Positions 47,434-58,027 of a stretch of 64,000 nucleotides of DNA are shown piece after piece. This DNA is from Ornithinibacillus halotolerans (GTDB lineage: Bacteria; Bacillota; Bacilli; Bacillales; Amphibacillaceae). The position numbers and the translations under genes were made by a program. A model generated the notes under the pieces. It ran no database searches. It was not told the origin of the DNA and saw only the letters and a list, made by a program, of their open reading frames with translations. Each line of letters begins with the position of its first letter. The first letter of the stretch is position 1. Where the stretch lies: positions 62,001-126,000 of the forward strand of contig NZ_BMEY01000005.1 of the NCBI RefSeq assembly GCF_014637405.1, written 5' to 3'.

Positions 47434-47631
47434 TTAGTTGGAAGTTTTTTCCAATACCTTTTTTAGCTTTTTCGTGAATTCTCTTCTTGGTATCATGACA
47501 CTATGATCACAACCCATACATTTAATTCGAATATCCATCCCCATACGAATAATTTTCCAGCGATTTTCTCCACATGGATGGGGTTTTTTCATTTGAACTA
47601 TATCATTTAATTCGTATTCTTTATCTGCAAT
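47434..47631 (-). CDS. yyzM: DUF951 protein (YyzM-like)
   Basis: About 65 aa with MKKPHPCGENRWKI, IRIKCMGCDHSVMIPRREF: one Cys in HPCG and a CMGC pair, probably zinc-binding. Homologues start directly at the residue before ADK; here that codon is ATT (47629-47631) with AGAGGTGG five bases upstream, so I place the start at ATT. A GTG three codons earlier (47640) is only two bases from an AGGGAG. Eight bp downstream of the YkvI-like gene. Confidence 0.88.
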   Translation of the reverse strand: MADKEYELNDIVQMKKPHPCGENRWKIIRMGMDIRIKCMGCDHSVMIPRREFTKKLKKVLEKTSN

Positions 47632-47647
47632 GTATACCACCTCTCCC

Positions 47648-48673
47648 TTAACTTTTTAAATTACTAGGCTTATACCAAATTGGAAACAATAATATTCTAG
47701 TTAACACATATAAATTTAATAAGCCATAAAGTGGGTATAGTACACCTACTAGTGTTGAAAAACCAACTGTTGTTAATGGTATCATTGTAGCTAAAATTAT
47801 AGTGACTAGCAACCAAAAAGGTAAATTAAAATAACTAGCAATTCTTGTTGTTAAACCTAAGATTCCTGATGCTGCAGTCGTATATATAGCAAACCATAAT
47901 AAGATTCCCATTAGTATGACCATATGAAATGGAAAATCAACTAAGATTGCAAACAATGGAATTTCATATACTAATATTTCCTCTGCAATTTGAATCAAAC
48001 TACTATTATAAATATAGGTAAGCACTCCTAAGATGACTCCACTCCCAACACTGGCTACCCAAATCTCTTTTTTTGAACTTATTTTATCTCCTACTGCTCC
48101 AAGAACTGCAATTAACGGGAGAATATTAAGTGCAGTAAAAGGAAAGGCGGATGCCCAATTTTGTTGTTCATGCCAATGAGAAAATAACCGTAAGTCTTCA
48201 TTAAAAATAAACACTAGTAAAACATATAATAGGCCTAGAATTAACACGGGTAAAATAAATTGATTGATCGATAGTAGTCCTCTAATATCTCTTAAAAAGA
48301 GTATGATTAGCATTATTGCAATAAACAAAACACCCCACCAATATGGTAAATTAAAGGCTTGTCCGGTTGCTCCACTACCAGACATCATTACGACTGTAGT
48401 TGTATACAAATAGAAAAATATCATTACATCGTAAACAAGAGACAATCTTTTCCCTACAATTTCTCTTAATACTGGACTATATTCTGTTGATGAACGCTTA
48501 TAACTAATGAGCATTATTACATAACAGGACATAATAAAAAATATCGTAAATAATACGATGGCTAGTCCACTTCCATGCCCAAAAAATTCCCATAACTCTC
48601 TTCCGGAAGCATATCCTGCTCCAATAGTTGTCCCTATTATGAGAAACATCCATTTAAAACCCGCTCTTAACAT
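47648..48673 (-). CDS. YkvI-like membrane transporter
   Basis: 341 aa, about ten TM helices; ATG start after GGAGGAG (a longer frame to 48700 lacks a site). The opening WMFLIIGTTIGAGYASGRELWEFFG with GTTIGAGYASG matches YkvI proteins, relatives of the APC/LeuT-fold transporters. Substrate unknown. Confidence 0.85.
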   Translation of the reverse strand: MLRAGFKWMFLIIGTTIGAGYASGRELWEFFGHGSGLAIVLFTIFFIMSCYVIMLISYKRSSTEYSPVLREIVGKRLSLVYDVMIFFYLYTTTVVMMSGSGATGQAFNLPYWWGVLFIAIMLIILFLRDIRGLLSINQFILPVLILGLLYVLLVFIFNEDLRLFSHWHEQQNWASAFPFTALNILPLIAVLGAVGDKISSKKEIWVASVGSGVILGVLTYIYNSSLIQIAEEILVYEIPLFAILVDFPFHMVILMGILLWFAIYTTAASGILGLTTRIASYFNLPFWLLVTIILATMIPLTTVGFSTLVGVLYPLYGLLNLYVLTRILLFPIWYKPSNLKS

Positions 48674-48798
48674 ACATTCTCCTCCATCTAAGTATTTCAT
48701 TGTTTTCTATTAAAAACAATTTTCAAAAGCAAAACTTGACGTATAAAAGTGAAAGGAAATCCGTATACTAATAACAATATGTATGCGGAGGAGAACCT

Positions 48799-49416
48799 AT
48801 GAATCTAAAGAGTCGTTTAACTCAAAAAAATAATATGATTAGGATGTTACACACAGATTCATCACTTGCTGAAATGATGGGAGAACAAGTTCTTTCTTGG
48901 TTTCCAACATCACCCAAAGAATATGTAGTAGTTTGCGTAGGAACTGATCGTTCAACTGGGGATGCACTAGGACCATTAACTGGGTCCTACTTACAAGAGA
49001 AGAAATTAAAACATATGACCGTATATGGAACGTTAAGCGACCCTGTCCATGCAACAAATTTGGAAGAGAACATTCACTTAATTAATAAGCAACATAAAAA
49101 TGCGTTTATCATTGCGATAGATGCATGCTTAGGAAAGACTAGTTCTGTGGGTCAAATTATTGCTTGCGAAGGTGCACTAAAGCCAGGTGCTGCATTAAAC
49201 AAGCCACTTCCTTCTATTGGTGACATTCATATTACCGGGGTGGTAAATATAAGTGGCTTTATGGAGTATTCTGTTCTTCAAAATACTAGACTATCAATTG
49301 TTGTTGAAATGGCAAAAAAAATTGCTGACCTATTAGAAACAATAGATAAGCAACTTTCAGCTAGTTTTGTAGCTCCAGCAGTTGTCTCACCAAAAGTTAG
49401 GAGAAAACCGATTTAG
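48799..49416 (+). CDS. yyaC: Spore protease-like protein YyaC
   Basis: 205 aa, DUF1256: VVCVGTDRSTGDALGPLTG, YGTLSDPVHATNLEE, IIAIDACLGKTSSVG, PLPSIGDIHITGVVN. Related in fold to the germination protease GPR and made in sporulation. Same place and orientation as in B. subtilis, divergent from the YkvI-like gene. Confidence 0.94.
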   Translation: MNLKSRLTQKNNMIRMLHTDSSLAEMMGEQVLSWFPTSPKEYVVVCVGTDRSTGDALGPLTGSYLQEKKLKHMTVYGTLSDPVHATNLEENIHLINKQHKNAFIIAIDACLGKTSSVGQIIACEGALKPGAALNKPLPSIGDIHITGVVNISGFMEYSVLQNTRLSIVVEMAKKIADLLETIDKQLSASFVAPAVVSPKVRRKPI

Positions 49417-49435
49417 ACTATATATTTAATTTGAC

Positions 49436-49463
49436 GGGATTAATTTTATTTAATCCCTTTTAT
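49436..49463 (+). terminator. yyaC terminator
   Basis: GGGATTAA ... TTAATCCC stem followed by TTTTAT. Confidence 0.82.
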
Positions 49464-49488
49464 ATGCTTCTCATAAATGTGGAATCTA

Positions 49489-50193
49489 CTATATTAGTTG
49501 ATAGAGATAGTAGACAATCCCAACTGTAACAATAGAGGGTAATAGATTACCTATTCGAATTTGGACAACCTTCAACATATTTAGACCAATCGCTACAATT
49601 AATAATCCACCAACAGCCGTTAATTCAACAATAACACCATTCAGAAATGCATCTGGAATCCACTGTTCGATTTGGGTTGCAAGTAGTGCTATAGAACCTT
49701 GATAAAGTAAAACGGGAACAACTGATAAAGCAACACCAAACCCTAAAGTAGTTGTTAATACAAGTGCAACAAACCCATCCAATATTCCTTTTGTAATAAG
49801 TATTTCATGATCACCCCGTAAGCCACTATCTAATGCACCTATAATCGCCATAGCTCCGACAATAAAGATGAGCGAAGCAGTTACAAACCCTTGGGAAATC
49901 GTACTTTCGTCTCTATTAGAAACAAATTTACTTCCTATCCAATTACCAAAGTCATTTAGCTTTTCTTCTATATTTAAGAACTCTCCTATAAGGGCTCCTG
50001 AAAGCAAACTAAGTAAGACAACAATAATTAACTCCGTCGAAAATGCCATTTGTAGACCGATTAAAATAACAGCTAGTCCTATTCCATTCATAACCGTTTC
50101 TTTATATCGTTTTGGGATTTTTGTGAATAATAATCCTAGTATACTTCCAATAATAATTAACCCACCATTAACTAAAGTACCTAACAGTGCCAT
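49489..50193 (-). CDS. DUF554 membrane protein
   Basis: 234 aa, six to seven TM helices, DUF554 pattern (GTLVNGGLIIIGSILGLL at the start, ESTISQGFVTASLIFIVGAMAIIGALDSGL in the middle). Similar to B. subtilis YdfK. Function unknown; it may be a small-molecule transporter. Confidence 0.88.
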   Translation of the reverse strand: MALLGTLVNGGLIIIGSILGLLFTKIPKRYKETVMNGIGLAVILIGLQMAFSTELIIVVLLSLLSGALIGEFLNIEEKLNDFGNWIGSKFVSNRDESTISQGFVTASLIFIVGAMAIIGALDSGLRGDHEILITKGILDGFVALVLTTTLGFGVALSVVPVLLYQGSIALLATQIEQWIPDAFLNGVIVELTAVGGLLIVAIGLNMLKVVQIRIGNLLPSIVTVGIVYYLYQLI

Positions 50194-50236
50194 GCTATAC
50201 CTTCTCTCTTCTCAACTAAACTAGTCTTTGTTAAAA

Positions 50237-50252
50237 TGTTTCACGTGAAACA
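50237..50252. promoter_or_regulatory. parS: parS site 1
   Basis: Perfect 16-bp palindrome TGTTTCACGTGAAACA, the Spo0J/ParB-binding parS, between DUF554 and spo0J. Confidence 0.97.
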
Positions 50253-50313
50253 TTTTAAATATTATCTAATAATACTATGTAAATACTACGTCTGTCCATA
50301 AGATAAATAAAAA

Positions 50314-50347
50314 AACGGACTAAAGAGCCGATCTCTTTAATCCGTTC
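50314..50347 (-). terminator. spo0J terminator
   Basis: AACGGA-TAAAGAG ... CTCTTTA-TCCGTT stem with one mismatch and an A run on the plus side, after the spo0J stop. Confidence 0.78.
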
Positions 50348-50363
50348 AATTCACACTAATTTA

Positions 50364-51200
50364 TTAGCCTTCTAATACTTCAATAATGCGATCTAGATCA
50401 TCATCATTATAGAATTCTATTTCTATCTTACCTTTCCTTTTTCCACGTTGAATAGAAACTGCTGTACCAAGTCTATCTCTTAGAACCGATTCCCTTTCCT
50501 GTAGAAAGATATCCTTTTTAGGGCTTACTTTCTTTTTTATAGGGCGTTCATTTAGTGTAATAATCAATTTCTCAACTTGTCTTACGTTTAGCTTTTCGTT
50601 TCGTATTTTATTAACTAAAGGTATTAACTTTTCTTTATCCTTTAGCCCAAGTAAAGCACGTCCATGTCCCATTGATAGCTCACCATTATTAATATACGCT
50701 ACTACTTGATCTGGCAAACCAAGAAGTCGTACCATATTTGCTATATGCGAACGACTCTTACCTAAACGCTTTGATAACTCTTCTTGAGTGATGTTTAGCT
50801 CTTTCATTAAGTTCGCATAAGCTTGACCCTCTTCAATTGGAGTTAAATCTTCACGTTGAAGGTTTTCGAGCAACGCTAATTCCATCATCTTTTCATCAGT
50901 AAGTTCTTTAACTACCGCTGGAACTTCAGTAAGACCCGCTTCTTTTGCCGCGCGAAAACGCCTTTCACCAACAACTATTTCAAAGCCTTTAATACTTTTT
51001 CGTACAATTAAAGGTTGAATAATACCAAATTCTAGTATGGACTCTTTTAATTCTTCAATTGCATCTGTATGAAAGGTCTTCCTTGGTTGATAAGGATTAG
51101 GCCTACAATCCTTAATCGGTATTTGTTGAACGACATCATCTTCTTTTTCTTCGATTTCAGGAAAAAATGCATCAAGACCTCTACCCAACCCTCGTGCCAT
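50364..51200 (-). CDS. spo0J: Chromosome partition protein Spo0J (ParB)
   Basis: 278 aa: start ARGLGRGLDAFF, CTP-binding region (GERRFRAAKEAG), arginine-rich ENLQREDL, helix-turn-helix RLGKSRSHIANMVRLL, then C-terminal dimer domain. It loads at parS and spreads as a CTP clamp, acting with Soj in segregation and sporulation timing. It overlaps soj by 20 bp. Confidence 0.97.
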   Translation of the reverse strand: MARGLGRGLDAFFPEIEEKEDDVVQQIPIKDCRPNPYQPRKTFHTDAIEELKESILEFGIIQPLIVRKSIKGFEIVVGERRFRAAKEAGLTEVPAVVKELTDEKMMELALLENLQREDLTPIEEGQAYANLMKELNITQEELSKRLGKSRSHIANMVRLLGLPDQVVAYINNGELSMGHGRALLGLKDKEKLIPLVNKIRNEKLNVRQVEKLIITLNERPIKKKVSPKKDIFLQERESVLRDRLGTAVSIQRGKRKGKIEIEFYNDDDLDRIIEVLEG

Positions 51201-51954
51201 TAGCCATCACTTCCTTCGCCAATTCAAGATATACTTCTGCTCCTTTTGATTTTGGATCATATGTGATAATTGGTTGCCCATGACTTGGAGCCTCACCTAA
51301 TCGTACATTTCGCGGAATAATAGAGTTATAGACTTTATCTTGGAAGTACTTCTTCACTTCTTCAATAACTTGAATCCCAAGGTTTGTCCTCGCATCAAGC
51401 ATCGTCAATAGCACTCCTTCAATCATTAGTTCTTTGTTTAAGTGTTTCTGAACTAAGCGTATTGTATTTAACAATTGACTTAATCCCTCTAGTGCATAAT
51501 ATTCACATTGAACTGGTATCAATACCGTATCAGAAGCAGTTAAAGCGTTTAATGTTAAAAGCCCAAGAGAAGGTGGACAGTCAATGATGATATAATCATA
51601 ATTATCACGTACCTCTTCTAAAGCTTTTTTTAACCGAATCTCTCTTGATATTGTTGGTACTAATTCAATTTCTGCTCCTGCTAACTGAATAGTTGCAGGA
51701 ATAATATCTAGATTTTTCACACTAGTAGGAACGCAAACCTCTTGAGCAGGAAGGTCCTCTACAAGAACATTATATACACATTGATTCATATCAGCTTTAT
51801 TTATACCAACACCACTAGTTGCATTTCCTTGTGGGTCTATGTCTACTAACAATACTTTGTTTCCTAAGTAAGCTAAGCAGGCACTTAGATTAACTGATGA
51901 AGTTGTTTTTCCAACGCCACCTTTTTGGTTAGCGATAGACATGATCTTCCCCAT
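51181..51954 (-). CDS. soj: Chromosome partition ATPase Soj (ParA)
   Basis: 257-aa Walker ATPase with the deviant P-loop KGGVGKTTSSVNL, VLLVDIDPQGN, IDCPPSLGLL. It regulates DnaA and works with Spo0J in origin segregation. ATG after TAGGTGA. Confidence 0.97.
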   Translation of the reverse strand: MGKIMSIANQKGGVGKTTSSVNLSACLAYLGNKVLLVDIDPQGNATSGVGINKADMNQCVYNVLVEDLPAQEVCVPTSVKNLDIIPATIQLAGAEIELVPTISREIRLKKALEEVRDNYDYIIIDCPPSLGLLTLNALTASDTVLIPVQCEYYALEGLSQLLNTIRLVQKHLNKELMIEGVLLTMLDARTNLGIQVIEEVKKYFQDKVYNSIIPRNVRLGEAPSHGQPIITYDPKSKGAEVYLELAKEVMANGTRVG

Positions 51955-52176
51955 ATTTTCACCTACCTAAAACAATATACTTTCTATTTTATCACTTTTT
52001 TTCAAAGAAAGAGTAATAAATGTAAAATTTTAATTAAAATGAAGTATATTTGTATAAAATTACTAGTTTTTATATAATACTACCCTTCAAAACATACTAG
52101 AGTAGTAAATTTCAAAAAAATAAGGCTTCCACGATAAGTACGGGATGAGCCTTAGTAACAATATGTTATTTATTTA

Positions 52177-53037
52177 TTATTTCTTCTTAGGGATTTTAAT
52201 TGTAATTTGATAATAATCATCTAGATCTTCTTCGTCCGATTCAATATCAATTCCCGTATCTGCAACCATAGTTAATGATTGTCTAATTGTATTCATTGCA
52301 ATACGTATATCTTTATTAACACCTTTAAGTTTTGGCTTTTTACGTTTCGGTTTCTCTTTTGCACTATTAATATTTTCAATTCTTTCTTCTGTCTGCTTCA
52401 CATTTAACTCATGTTCAATAATCTCTTGCAATAATTTGATTTGTAACTCTTCATCTTTTAATTTTATAAGTGCTCGTGCATGTCTTTCTGTTATTTGTTT
52501 CTGTAACAAAGCTTCTTGGACTTGTTCTGGTAGTTTTAATAAACGTAATTTATTTGCTATTGTTGATTGATTTTTACCTAGACGTTGGGCGAGCGCTTCT
52601 TGAGTTAGACCTTGCAATTCTAAAAGTTTAGCATAAGCAACTGCTTCCTCAATTACTGTTAGCTCTTCACGCTGCAAGTTTTCAATAAGAGCCACAGATG
52701 CTGTTTGAGTATCATTCATATCACGAATAATCGCAGAGACTGTTTCCCATCCAAGGACTTGAACAGCGCGCCATCGACGTTCTCCTGCAATGATTTCGTA
52801 CCGTTTGTCTTCTACTTTACGTACAACAATAGGTTGAATAATACCATGTGTGTTAATTGTTTTCGCAAGCTCTTCTATCTTTTCTTCATTAAATACAGTT
52901 CTTGGTTGATACCTATTCGGCGCAATTTGGTTGACCGGTATTTGTATGACTTCATCTGGATGATAGGTTTCTTCCTTATTTACACTGCTATCCTTTTCTC
53001 CAATACCAAAAAGTCGGTTAAATGGACTTACCACCAA
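52177..53037 (-). CDS. noc: Nucleoid occlusion protein Noc
   Basis: 286-aa ParB paralogue. N-terminal amphipathic membrane-binding start ([15 protein letters not shown]), GERRWRAVQ and ENLQREEL, and helix-turn-helix [16 protein letters not shown]. It binds ATTTCCCGGGAAAT sites and blocks division over the nucleoid. TTG start. Its distinct N-terminus and position upstream of soj separate it from Spo0J. Confidence 0.95.
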   Translation of the reverse strand: MVVSPFNRLFGIGEKDSSVNKEETYHPDEVIQIPVNQIAPNRYQPRTVFNEEKIEELAKTINTHGIIQPIVVRKVEDKRYEIIAGERRWRAVQVLGWETVSAIIRDMNDTQTASVALIENLQREELTVIEEAVAYAKLLELQGLTQEALAQRLGKNQSTIANKLRLLKLPEQVQEALLQKQITERHARALIKLKDEELQIKLLQEIIEHELNVKQTEERIENINSAKEKPKRKKPKLKGVNKDIRIAMNTIRQSLTMVADTGIDIESDEEDLDDYYQITIKIPKKK

Positions 53038-53119
53038 CAGACACCACCTTTATCATAATAAGAAGATAGATTAATAGAATTAAATCCAATTAATCTAGAT
53101 TTCTCTCTATATATTAAAA

Positions 53120-53135
53120 TGTTTCACGTGAAACA
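53120..53135. promoter_or_regulatory. parS: parS site 2
   Basis: Perfect TGTTTCACGTGAAACA, identical to site 1, in the gap upstream of noc. Confidence 0.97.
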
Positions 53136-53255
53136 TTTTATGTTTTATTATGTAGAAAACATATTATTCTCTACTATATTTTATCATAAAATTTGCGTTA
53201 AGCCTATTTTACCACAATCCGAGTCACTTGGACATGCGAGAATGATGGATTCGAC

Positions 53256-53292
53256 AAAAGAACAGGAAATACGACGATTTCCTGTTCTTTTT
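53256..53292 (-). terminator. rsmG terminator
   Basis: AAAAGAACAGGAAAT ... ATTTCCTGTTCTTTT stem of 15 pairs after the rsmG stop. The rest of 53038-53255 holds parS site 2 and no gene. Confidence 0.88.
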
Positions 53293-53313
53293 AGACTTTT
53301 TCTACTATGTTAT

Positions 53314-54030
53314 TTATTCAATTGGCTCTTTATTAGGAGTCCCTGGCTTTCTTGGGTACTTTTTAGGTGTTTGTCTCTTCTTAGTAATAATAACAATGGA
53401 CCGTTCACTATTTTCCACTGGTAGAGAAAAAGAATAGTTTGACTCTATTTCTCCTCCTAAAACTTGGATAGCAGTTTTACCCACCTCCAGCTCATCTTCT
53501 GCTTGTGCACCCTTCATTGCTATAAACACGCCCTGCTTCTTAACAAGAGGTAAACATAATTCGCTTAAAACAGACATTCTTGCAACGGCACGTGCCATAA
53601 CAATATCAAATGACTCGCGAAACTTACTATTCTTACCGAATGTTTCTGCTCTATCGTGATAAAATGCAACGTCTGTTAATTCTAGTTCGCTTGCTAACTG
53701 ATTGAGGAAGCCAATTCGTTTCTGTAATGAATCCACGATGGTAACTTTTAAGTGTGGAAAACAAATTTTTAACGGTATACTCGGGAAACCAGCCCCTGCA
53801 CCAACATCACAAATATGTACTTCTTTTGTAAAATCATAATAAAATGCTGCAGAAATTGAGTCATAAAAGTGTTTTAAATATACATCTTCTTCTTCTGTTA
53901 ATGCTGTTAAATTTATTTTTTCATTCCACTCTACTAATGTTTTAAAGTAAATATGGAATTGCTCTAACTGTCTTTCATTCAAGGCAATACCTTGTTTTTT
54001 TAACTCAGCTGCAAATTGAGTTGGATTCAT
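53314..54030 (-). CDS. rsmG: 16S rRNA 7-methylguanosine-527 methyltransferase RsmG
   Basis: 238 aa from the ATG after AAAGGAG (a longer frame to 54099 is not used). [22 protein letters not shown] loop [16 protein letters not shown], and [15 protein letters not shown]. Loss gives low-level streptomycin resistance. Downstream of mnmG on the same strand. Confidence 0.96.
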   Translation of the reverse strand: MNPTQFAAELKKQGIALNERQLEQFHIYFKTLVEWNEKINLTALTEEEDVYLKHFYDSISAAFYYDFTKEVHICDVGAGAGFPSIPLKICFPHLKVTIVDSLQKRIGFLNQLASELELTDVAFYHDRAETFGKNSKFRESFDIVMARAVARMSVLSELCLPLVKKQGVFIAMKGAQAEDELEVGKTAIQVLGGEIESNYSFSLPVENSERSIVIITKKRQTPKKYPRKPGTPNKEPIE

Positions 54031-54062
54031 CTCATTAACTCCTTTATCCATATGTATAAATA

Positions 54063-54090
54063 GGGTCAGATCCAAAAAAGAATCTGACCC
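54063..54090 (-). terminator. Hairpin between mnmG and rsmG
   Basis: GGGTCAGAT and ATCTGACCC pair over an A-rich loop, upstream of the rsmG ATG. There is no strong T run, so it could attenuate or stabilise the mRNA. Confidence 0.5.
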
Positions 54091-54104
54091 TTGTATCATA
54101 GCAA

Positions 54105-55991
54105 TTAATTAGCTACTTTTGCAATTTTTCCATGCTCAATATAGACCAAAAGAATGGATATATCTGCTGGATTCACACCAGAAATACGTGATGCTTGACC
54201 TACAGATAATGGTCGAACTTCTTCTAGCTTTTGTCTTGCTTCTGTAGCAAGGCCGCTAATTGCATTGTAATCTATATCATCTGGAATTTTCTTTTCTTCC
54301 ATTTTTAACATACGTTGAACTTGCTCATTAGCTTTCTTTATATAACCCTCATACTTAATTTGTATTTCAACTTGCTCTTTCACATCAGCAGAAATCTCAT
54401 CATTTGATTCGATAACCGAATCAATTAAGTCGTAATTTAATTCTGGACGTTTCAACAGATCATATGCCTTCATTGGCTCTTTTAATGGAGTGGCATTTGC
54501 TCCTTCAAGCATTGCTTGCACGTCCGGAGTTGGTTTTATTGTTACTTTACGAAGACGATTCTTTTCTTCTTCTACCAATTTCTTTTTCAATTCAAATCTC
54601 TTATAACGTTCTTCGGAAATTAAACCTAATTGATAGCCGATATCAGTCAAACGAAGATCCGCATTATCATGACGTAATAATAGACGGTATTCCGCACGTG
54701 ATGTTAATAGTCGGTAAGGTTCTTTTGTTCCTTTAGTTACTAAATCATCAATTAATACACCAATATAAGCTTGAGAACGGTCTAGAATTACAGGTTCCTT
54801 GCCAAGCACTTTCGCTGCAGCATTTATACCAGCCATAATTCCTTGTGCAGCAGCCTCTTCATAACCAGAAGTACCGTTAATTTGACCAGCAGTAAATAAT
54901 CCAGGAATATTTTTTAATTCTAATGTTGGCCAAAGTTGTGTTGGAACTACTGCATCATATTCAATTGCATATCCTGGTCTCATAATTTCAGCATTCTCTA
55001 ATCCAGGTACAGAACGAACAATTTCATGTTGAACTGATTCAGGTAATGACGTTGAAAGTCCTTGAACATACACTTCTTCTGTGTCTCTACCTTCTGGCTC
55101 TAAAAATACTTGGTGTCGAGGTTTATCATGGAATCGGACAATTTTATCCTCAATTGAAGGACAATAACGAGGACCAGTTCCTCTTTTTGCACCAGAATAC
55201 ATAGCAGATAGTCCTAAATTATTATTAATAATTTGATGAGTGAATTCGTTTGTATATGTTAACCAACAAGGAATTTGATCCGTTACAAATTTCGTTGTTT
55301 CATAAGAGAAACCTTGTGGCTTATCATCACCAGGTTGAATTTCCGTTTTTGAATAATCAATTGTATGACTATTGACACGTGGTGGTGTACCTGTTTTAAA
55401 GCGAACTAACTCAATTCCAAGCTCTTCAAGATTTTCGGAAAGCTTGATGGAAACACGTTGGTTATTTGGACCACTTTCATACTCTAGATCCCCCATTAAT
55501 ACTTTTCCGCGCATAAATGTCCCCGTTGTAATGATAACTGTATCCGCAAAGTAAGCAGCACCTGTTTCAGTAATAACCCCCTTACATACACCATCTTCTA
55601 CGATTATTGAATCTACCATTCCTTGACGTAATGTAAGGTTTTCTTGATTTTCAAGTGTGTTTTTCATTTCCTTAATATAAACTGGCTTATCCGCTTGTGC
55701 ACGTAATGCTTGAACCGCAGGGCCTTTACCTGTGTTTAGCATACGCATTTGAATATAAGCTTTGTCAATTGTCTTTGCCATTTCCCCACCTAAGGCATCG
55801 ATTTCACGAACCACAATACCTTTTGCAGGTCCACCAATTGATGGATTACATGGCATAAAAGCGATCATGTCTAGGTTTAGGCTTAGCATTAATGTTTTAA
55901 CACCCATTCTTGCAGCAGCAAGACCAGCTTCTACACCTGCATGACCCGCACCTACGACAATCGTTCCGTAATGCCCTGCATTATATACCAT
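54105..55991 (-). CDS. mnmG: tRNA uridine-34 carboxymethylaminomethyl enzyme MnmG
   Basis: 628 aa, equal to B. subtilis GidA. FAD-binding [28 protein letters not shown] with the reactive Cys, and the C-terminal helical region that meets MnmE. With MnmE it forms cmnm5U34 in tRNA. Confidence 0.98.
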   Translation of the reverse strand: MVYNAGHYGTIVVGAGHAGVEAGLAAARMGVKTLMLSLNLDMIAFMPCNPSIGGPAKGIVVREIDALGGEMAKTIDKAYIQMRMLNTGKGPAVQALRAQADKPVYIKEMKNTLENQENLTLRQGMVDSIIVEDGVCKGVITETGAAYFADTVIITTGTFMRGKVLMGDLEYESGPNNQRVSIKLSENLEELGIELVRFKTGTPPRVNSHTIDYSKTEIQPGDDKPQGFSYETTKFVTDQIPCWLTYTNEFTHQIINNNLGLSAMYSGAKRGTGPRYCPSIEDKIVRFHDKPRHQVFLEPEGRDTEEVYVQGLSTSLPESVQHEIVRSVPGLENAEIMRPGYAIEYDAVVPTQLWPTLELKNIPGLFTAGQINGTSGYEEAAAQGIMAGINAAAKVLGKEPVILDRSQAYIGVLIDDLVTKGTKEPYRLLTSRAEYRLLLRHDNADLRLTDIGYQLGLISEERYKRFELKKKLVEEEKNRLRKVTIKPTPDVQAMLEGANATPLKEPMKAYDLLKRPELNYDLIDSVIESNDEISADVKEQVEIQIKYEGYIKKANEQVQRMLKMEEKKIPDDIDYNAISGLATEARQKLEEVRPLSVGQASRISGVNPADISILLVYIEHGKIAKVAN

Positions 55992-56060
55992 AAACTGTTC
56001 ATCCTTTCGTCATATTAAATAAGTTATTTATAATTATTAGTTCTTTTGTTTTTCCTCTGA

Positions 56061-56176
56061 GCGGTCCGAATACACGGAGACTCCAGCGGGAGGATAGGCA
56101 TAGGTGAGACCCCGCAGTGCGTAAGCACGAGGAGGCTCAACAGCCGCCCGCGGAAAGCGAAGTGTATTCGGACCGC
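56061..56176. repeat. 116-bp palindromic REP-like element
   Basis: Ends are the exact inverted repeat GCGGTCCGAATACAC (56061-56075) / GTGTATTCGGACCGC (56162-56176). The interior is GC-rich in a low-GC genome and contains the conserved strings CTCCAGCGGGAGGA, GAGACCCCGCAG, GAGGAGGCTC and GCCGCCCGCGGAAAGCG. From memory this motif series is an abundant intergenic repeat in many Bacillaceae. It fills the mnmG-mnmE gap; the frames that cross it are not genes. Confidence 0.85.
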
Positions 56177-56193
56177 GGACATGGCAAAACAGC

Positions 56194-57573
56194 TTACTTC
56201 CCTAAACAGAACTGGGAGAATAGTTGGTCGATTAGGCTGTCGCTTGCTGTGTCGCCTATGATTTCGCCTAGAAATTCCCATGTTCGTGTAACATCAATTT
56301 GAACAATGTCTAATGGCATCCCCATTTCTAATGATGCCATAGCGTCTTCTAATGCTTGCATTGCCTGTCTTAATAGCTGAATATGTCTAGCATTAGATAC
56401 ATAAGTTAAATCACCAGAATCAATTTCTCCAGCAAAGAAGGAGTCAGCTATTGCTGATTCTAATTCATCAATGCCCTCTTCTTTTAATAAAGAAGTTGAG
56501 ACGATTCTTTTATCTTCCACTAATTCTTTAACTTTTTCAATATCTAATTTTTGGGTTAAATCGGTTTTATTAATGATGACAATATATTCAAGGCCTTTTA
56601 TCACTTCAAAAAGTCTTAAATCTTCTTCTGAAAGTTCCTCATTATAATTTAAAACAAATAATATAAGATCCGCTTCTTTTAACGCTTGACGTGAGCGTTC
56701 TACACCAATTCTCTCAACAATATCTTCTGTTTCTCGAATACCAGCCGTATCAATTAAACGTAATGGGATTCCTCTTACATTTACATATTCTTCAATAATA
56801 TCTCGAGTTGTTCCTGGAATATCAGTAACAATCGCTTTATTTTCTTGTACTAAAGCATTTAATAAAGAAGATTTCCCTACATTTGGACGTCCAATAATTG
56901 CAGTTGCAATTCCTTCACGAAGGATTTTACCTTGTTTTGCAACACGTAGAAGTTCCTCGATTTCTGCATGTACTTCCTTCGTTTTCTCTTTCATCATTTC
57001 ATGGGACATTTCTTCTACATCATCATATTCTGGATAATCAATATTGACCTCCACATGGGCAACTGTCTCTAGTAATGATTGTCTATATCTTTTTATTAAA
57101 GAAGATAAACGACCATCCATTTGCTTTAAAGCGATATTCATTGCTTTATCTGTCTTTGCACGAATTAAGTCCATAACTGCTTCCGCTTGGGATAAATCGA
57201 TTCTTCCATTTAGAAATGCGCGCTTCGTAAATTCACCTGGTTCTGCTAGTCGTGCTCCTTGACTTAATACAATTTCTAACACACGTTTTACTGACACTAA
57301 TCCACCATGACAATTTATTTCTACTACATCTTCCCTTGTGAAGGTTTTTGGTCCTCTCATTATCGTTACCATTACTTCTTCCGCTACATCATTCGTTTCT
57401 GGATCAATAATCTTACCATAATGAATCGTATGCGAATCTACCTCATGCAAATCTTTCCCTTTATATATCTTTGACGTAATCTCTATCGCATCTGGCCCAC
57501 TCAATCTAACTATTGAAATTGCTCCCTCACCTATCGGAGTAGAAATCGCCGTAATCGTATCTGTCTCAAACAT
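56194..57573 (-). CDS. mnmE: tRNA modification GTPase MnmE
   Basis: 459 aa. N-terminal tetrahydrofolate-binding domain ([23 protein letters not shown]), helical domain, and G domain [22 protein letters not shown]; the C-terminal CxGK box reads FCLGK with the functional Cys. It acts with MnmG. ATG after GGAGGTGA. Confidence 0.98.
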   Translation of the reverse strand: MFETDTITAISTPIGEGAISIVRLSGPDAIEITSKIYKGKDLHEVDSHTIHYGKIIDPETNDVAEEVMVTIMRGPKTFTREDVVEINCHGGLVSVKRVLEIVLSQGARLAEPGEFTKRAFLNGRIDLSQAEAVMDLIRAKTDKAMNIALKQMDGRLSSLIKRYRQSLLETVAHVEVNIDYPEYDDVEEMSHEMMKEKTKEVHAEIEELLRVAKQGKILREGIATAIIGRPNVGKSSLLNALVQENKAIVTDIPGTTRDIIEEYVNVRGIPLRLIDTAGIRETEDIVERIGVERSRQALKEADLILFVLNYNEELSEEDLRLFEVIKGLEYIVIINKTDLTQKLDIEKVKELVEDKRIVSTSLLKEEGIDELESAIADSFFAGEIDSGDLTYVSNARHIQLLRQAMQALEDAMASLEMGMPLDIVQIDVTRTWEFLGEIIGDTASDSLIDQLFSQFCLGK

Positions 57574-57704
57574 TATCCTTCACCTCCACTACATTTTTTT
57601 AGATTTTTATATATAAACATCAACCTGTATATTTTTATTAACATGTTAGCAACTAATTTTACCGTCACTAACTTAATAGAATAACACAATCTCATTCAAA
57701 AATA

Positions 57705-57762
57705 AACTTATCCACAACAAAAAATAATCTATTTTTGGGAATTACTCACATGTGGATAAGTT
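57705..57762. repeat. Inverted pair of DnaA boxes
   Basis: AACTTATCCACA (57705-57716) and its exact complement TGTGGATAAGTT (57751-57762) face each other 34 bp apart. Each holds a consensus DnaA box. It is upstream of mnmE, about 4 kb from dnaA. A hairpin is also possible. Confidence 0.65.
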
Positions 57763-57825
57763 AGATGAAGGAAACTTTATTAGTTATACACAACATATAT
57801 GCATTTAAAAAGAAAAATGGAATAA

Positions 57826-57864
57826 AAAAACTTCAATCCTGCTAAGCACAATTGAAGTTTTTTC
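57826..57864. terminator. Terminator between YozQ-like gene and mnmE
   Basis: AAAACTTCAAT ... ATTGAAGTTTT stem with A and T runs on both sides. The rest of 57574-58027 shows only DnaA boxes and a second weak hairpin at about 57986-58019, near the next gene's stop. Confidence 0.75.
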
Positions 57865-58027
57865 TATCATTTCATATATAATTCCTCAGAATTAAGTAAT
57901 TCGCTTACAAATTCTATCCAAACTTAAGTAACTCTGTATCTATGGTTGAAAGAATATTAAGTAGTAAGTTATATAAAAATTAAAGACTACATTCAGAGTT
58001 TCCTCCAAAACTGTAGCCTTATTTCAC

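Noticed and set aside
56024-56302. Short frames through the mnmG-mnmE gap
   Set aside because: They lie on the palindromic element and overlap mnmE antisense, with no ribosome site.
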